Below, piece by piece: positions 62,692-64,000 of a DNA stretch of 64,000 nt (positions within the stretch are counted from its first letter, which is position 1; the number at the start of each line of letters is the position of its first letter). Origin of the DNA: an uncultured Christensenella sp. (GTDB lineage Bacteria; Bacillota; Clostridia; Christensenellales; Borkfalkiaceae); NCBI GenBank assembly GCA_910585705.1, contig CAJUER010000001.1, positions 306,651 to 370,650 of the forward strand. Direction: 5' to 3'. The position numbers were made by a program, and so were the translations under genes. The notes beneath the pieces were generated by a model that searched no databases, was not told where the DNA came from, and saw only the letters and a program-made list of their open reading frames with translations.

Positions 62692-62714
62692 AATACACCT
62701 CCATAGGTGTAAAT

Positions 62715-62743
62715 ATTATACATAAAACAGGCACAAAAATCAA
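62715..62743 (-). promoter_or_regulatory. Promoter of the lipoprotein gene
   Basis: Read on minus: TTGATT (62743-62738), 17-bp spacer, perfect TATAAT (62720-62715), about 24 bp upstream of the first start codon. Independent transcription of the moron from the prophage operon is expected. Confidence 0.8.
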
Positions 62744-62762
62744 GCAAATAGGAGAATAAACA

Positions 62763-64000
62763 ATGAAAGAAATTCAACAGCTCCGCAAAATCGCGGTCAA
62801 GCTCGGCGTGAGCGGCACCGTGATTCCACTCGCACAAACGCGGCTCTATAAGGGCGGATACGGTTTCGTCGTGTTACAGGCATACGTGCCGTACACGCAG
62901 AACCGCTCGCCTACCACCAGCCCGCTGTGTACGGTATTCAGAACCACGCTCGACCGATTCGGCAATCGTAAGCAGTTCAATAAAGACATTTACAGTCTGC
63001 TCTACACGGAGGACGCGGAAATCGAAAACGAGAAATATATGCTTTTCGAGACCCCGCTCCCGAAAGCCTTTACGGACACCGTGGGCGAGCTTGAACTCGT
63101 ATTCACGTATTCGGAAGTCGACCGCGACAATAAAGCCACCACGAGGCTTGCAAGCGGTATTTATAAGACTACCGTCGACGACAGCGGAGTGTCGAGCGGC
63201 GAGACCGTCGACCCCGTAGGAGGCGAGCTGGCGCGGCTTAACGATATGACCGTGAAAGTGGAGCAGTTGGAGGACAGCGTGGACGCATTGCTTCAACCGC
63301 CCGACAACACCGACGCGGGCAAGGTTGGAACGCCGAGCGTCGGGCTTACCGAGGACGGGAGGCTCAAATTTAACGAGCTGAAAGGCGAGAAAGGCGACAC
63401 GGGCGAGTTTGTTGTTGGGTCTGTAAAGACGGTTGACTACGACCAACCCGCAAAGGTAACAAATAGCGGAACGACAAGCGACGCGGTGTTTGATTTTGAA
63501 ATACCGCAGGGAAAACCCGCGTTTGTAAAAATCGGTAAGGTTGTAACGCTCCCGCCCGGAAGCGAAGCGCGCGTCGTAAACGTGGGAACGGAAAACGACC
63601 CCGTGTTGGATATTTATATTCCCGAGGGCGTGGGCTTCAAGGCTGACAAAACTTATCCGTCTATCGAAGCAATGAACGAGGGCTACGCGACGGACGGAGT
63701 TCGTTTGTATGGCTTCGTTATCATCAACACGGGCGACGTGGAGGACGAGGACAACGCAAAGCTCTTTATCAAGACCCCCGAGGGTTACGAGTTCTTGACC
63801 GACCTCTCGGGCGCACAGGGTATCAAGGGAGACAAGGGCGACAAGGGAGACAAGGGCGACCCCGGGAACATGATACCTTTACCCTCGGGCTTCTTCCGTA
63901 TGGAAGTAAGGGAGGACGGGCATTTATACGTCATATCGCCCGACTTCGTAGAAAACCCGTTGCGCGTGGAGCGCGACAAGGAAAGTCCGCTGTACGGACA
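62763..64000 (+). CDS. Baseplate-upper/fibre protein, 3'-truncated by window edge
   Basis: Open from ATG 62763 (GGAG upstream) to the window edge, at least 412 residues. The first about 140 residues resemble BppU-type N-terminal domains of baseplate upper proteins. Further on are short collagen-like Gly-X-Y stretches (GEKGDTGE, GIKGDKGDKGDKGDPG) and strand-rich parts between them. Probably host-binding; the C-terminal receptor domain is outside the window. Confidence 0.85.
   Translation, partial: MKEIQQLRKIAVKLGVSGTVIPLAQTRLYKGGYGFVVLQAYVPYTQNRSPTTSPLCTVFRTTLDRFGNRKQFNKDIYSLLYTEDAEIENEKYMLFETPLPKAFTDTVGELELVFTYSEVDRDNKATTRLASGIYKTTVDDSGVSSGETVDPVGGELARLNDMTVKVEQLEDSVDALLQPPDNTDAGKVGTPSVGLTEDGRLKFNELKGEKGDTGEFVVGSVKTVDYDQPAKVTNSGTTSDAVFDFEIPQGKPAFVKIGKVVTLPPGSEARVVNVGTENDPVLDIYIPEGVGFKADKTYPSIEAMNEGYATDGVRLYGFVIINTGDVEDEDNAKLFIKTPEGYEFLTDLSGAQGIKGDKGDKGDKGDPGNMIPLPSGFFRMEVREDGHLYVISPDFVENPLRVERDKESPLYG

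Larger units (their letters stand above)
31616..64000 (+). mobile_element. Prophage or phage segment, right end outside window
   Basis: From just after the tandem terminators to the right edge nearly every gene is a phage gene on +, in the order recombination-replication, methylation, accessory genes, late regulator, terminase, portal, scaffold, capsid, connectors, tail. Gene packing is tight with many ATGA overlaps. No integrase, CI/Cro switch, holin or endolysin is visible, so those would be right of the window. No att repeat can be proven because only one end is seen. Confidence 0.93.

Noticed and set aside
1..64000. CRISPR array
   Set aside because: No regularly spaced direct repeats with unique spacers were seen.
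1..64000. tRNA or rRNA genes
   Set aside because: No cloverleaf with a T-loop consensus or rRNA segment was recognised on reading; a tRNA search program would be decisive.

Overview
The window joins about 31.5 kb of bacterial chromosome (1-31531) to at least 32.4 kb of a prophage or phage genome (about 31.6 kb to the right edge, where it is still open). The host looks like a Clostridia-type Firmicute, probably a gut or plant-polysaccharide degrader (inference). Support: the gene set uvrC, mutS2, whiA, dnaE, pfkA and murB, a T-box upstream of thrS, Gram-positive-type promoters with 17-18 bp spacers, strong GGAGG ribosome binding sites, and a family 1 pectate lyase at the left edge. I cannot assign a genus.

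Chromosome. A partial pectate lyase (1-906) ends in a long palindromic terminator. Then come uvrC, a HAD phosphatase, a U32 peptidase, mutS2, a YlxY-like polysaccharide deacetylase homologue, an M16 peptidase, a hypoxanthine-DNA-glycosylase-like protein, an AlkD-like protein, tex and acpP, all on + and tightly packed. A small XRE repressor and a bPH-domain membrane protein are divergent around a promoter carrying two copies of a palindromic operator. leuS (minus strand) shares a bidirectional terminator with the bPH gene. A T-box-controlled thrS is followed by the translation operon infC-rpmI-rplT, with its own promoter, an attenuator-like leader and a non-canonical ATT start on infC. A SpoU methyltransferase and yebC follow, then a structured intergenic segment upstream of a solute-binding-like protein, then murB, a PHP phosphoesterase, whiA, dnaE, pfkA and a PfkB/FruK-type kinase.

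Phage. Two back-to-back terminators mark the left edge. No integrase or CI-like repressor/Cro pair is seen there, so lysogeny genes should lie to the right of the window or be absent. The early region (31629-46670, all +) holds small DNA-binding proteins, an ERF-family annealing protein, a RecB-like nuclease, a NinB-like protein and a separate HNH nuclease, SSB, a replisome organiser, a DnaC-like loader, a C-type-lectin-fold protein with a hypervariable-looking C terminus, a multi-module cytosine-C5 methyltransferase, a chain of small coupled ORFs (zinc ribbons, MazG-like, YopX-like), a radical SAM protein and a RinA/ArpU-like late regulator. The late region (46860 to the edge) has a ParB-methyltransferase fusion, small and large terminase, portal, scaffold-like protein, capsid, connector-sized proteins, a glycine-zipper protein, a 1226-residue tail protein, a minus-strand lipoprotein moron and a baseplate/fibre protein cut by the window edge. 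No tape-measure gene is visible.

The most interesting signals are: (i) the lectin-fold protein at 38999-40234, whose last about 30 codons carry only 4 adenines in 93 nt and match the layout of diversity-generating retroelement variable regions, although no reverse transcriptase or template repeat is in the window; (ii) an 11-G tract in the lipoprotein gene downstream of two tandem RBS-ATG modules in different frames, which could act as a start-selecting phase switch; (iii) the six-module methyltransferase translationally coupled to the variable protein; and (iv) the duplicated palindromic operator between the XRE and bPH genes.
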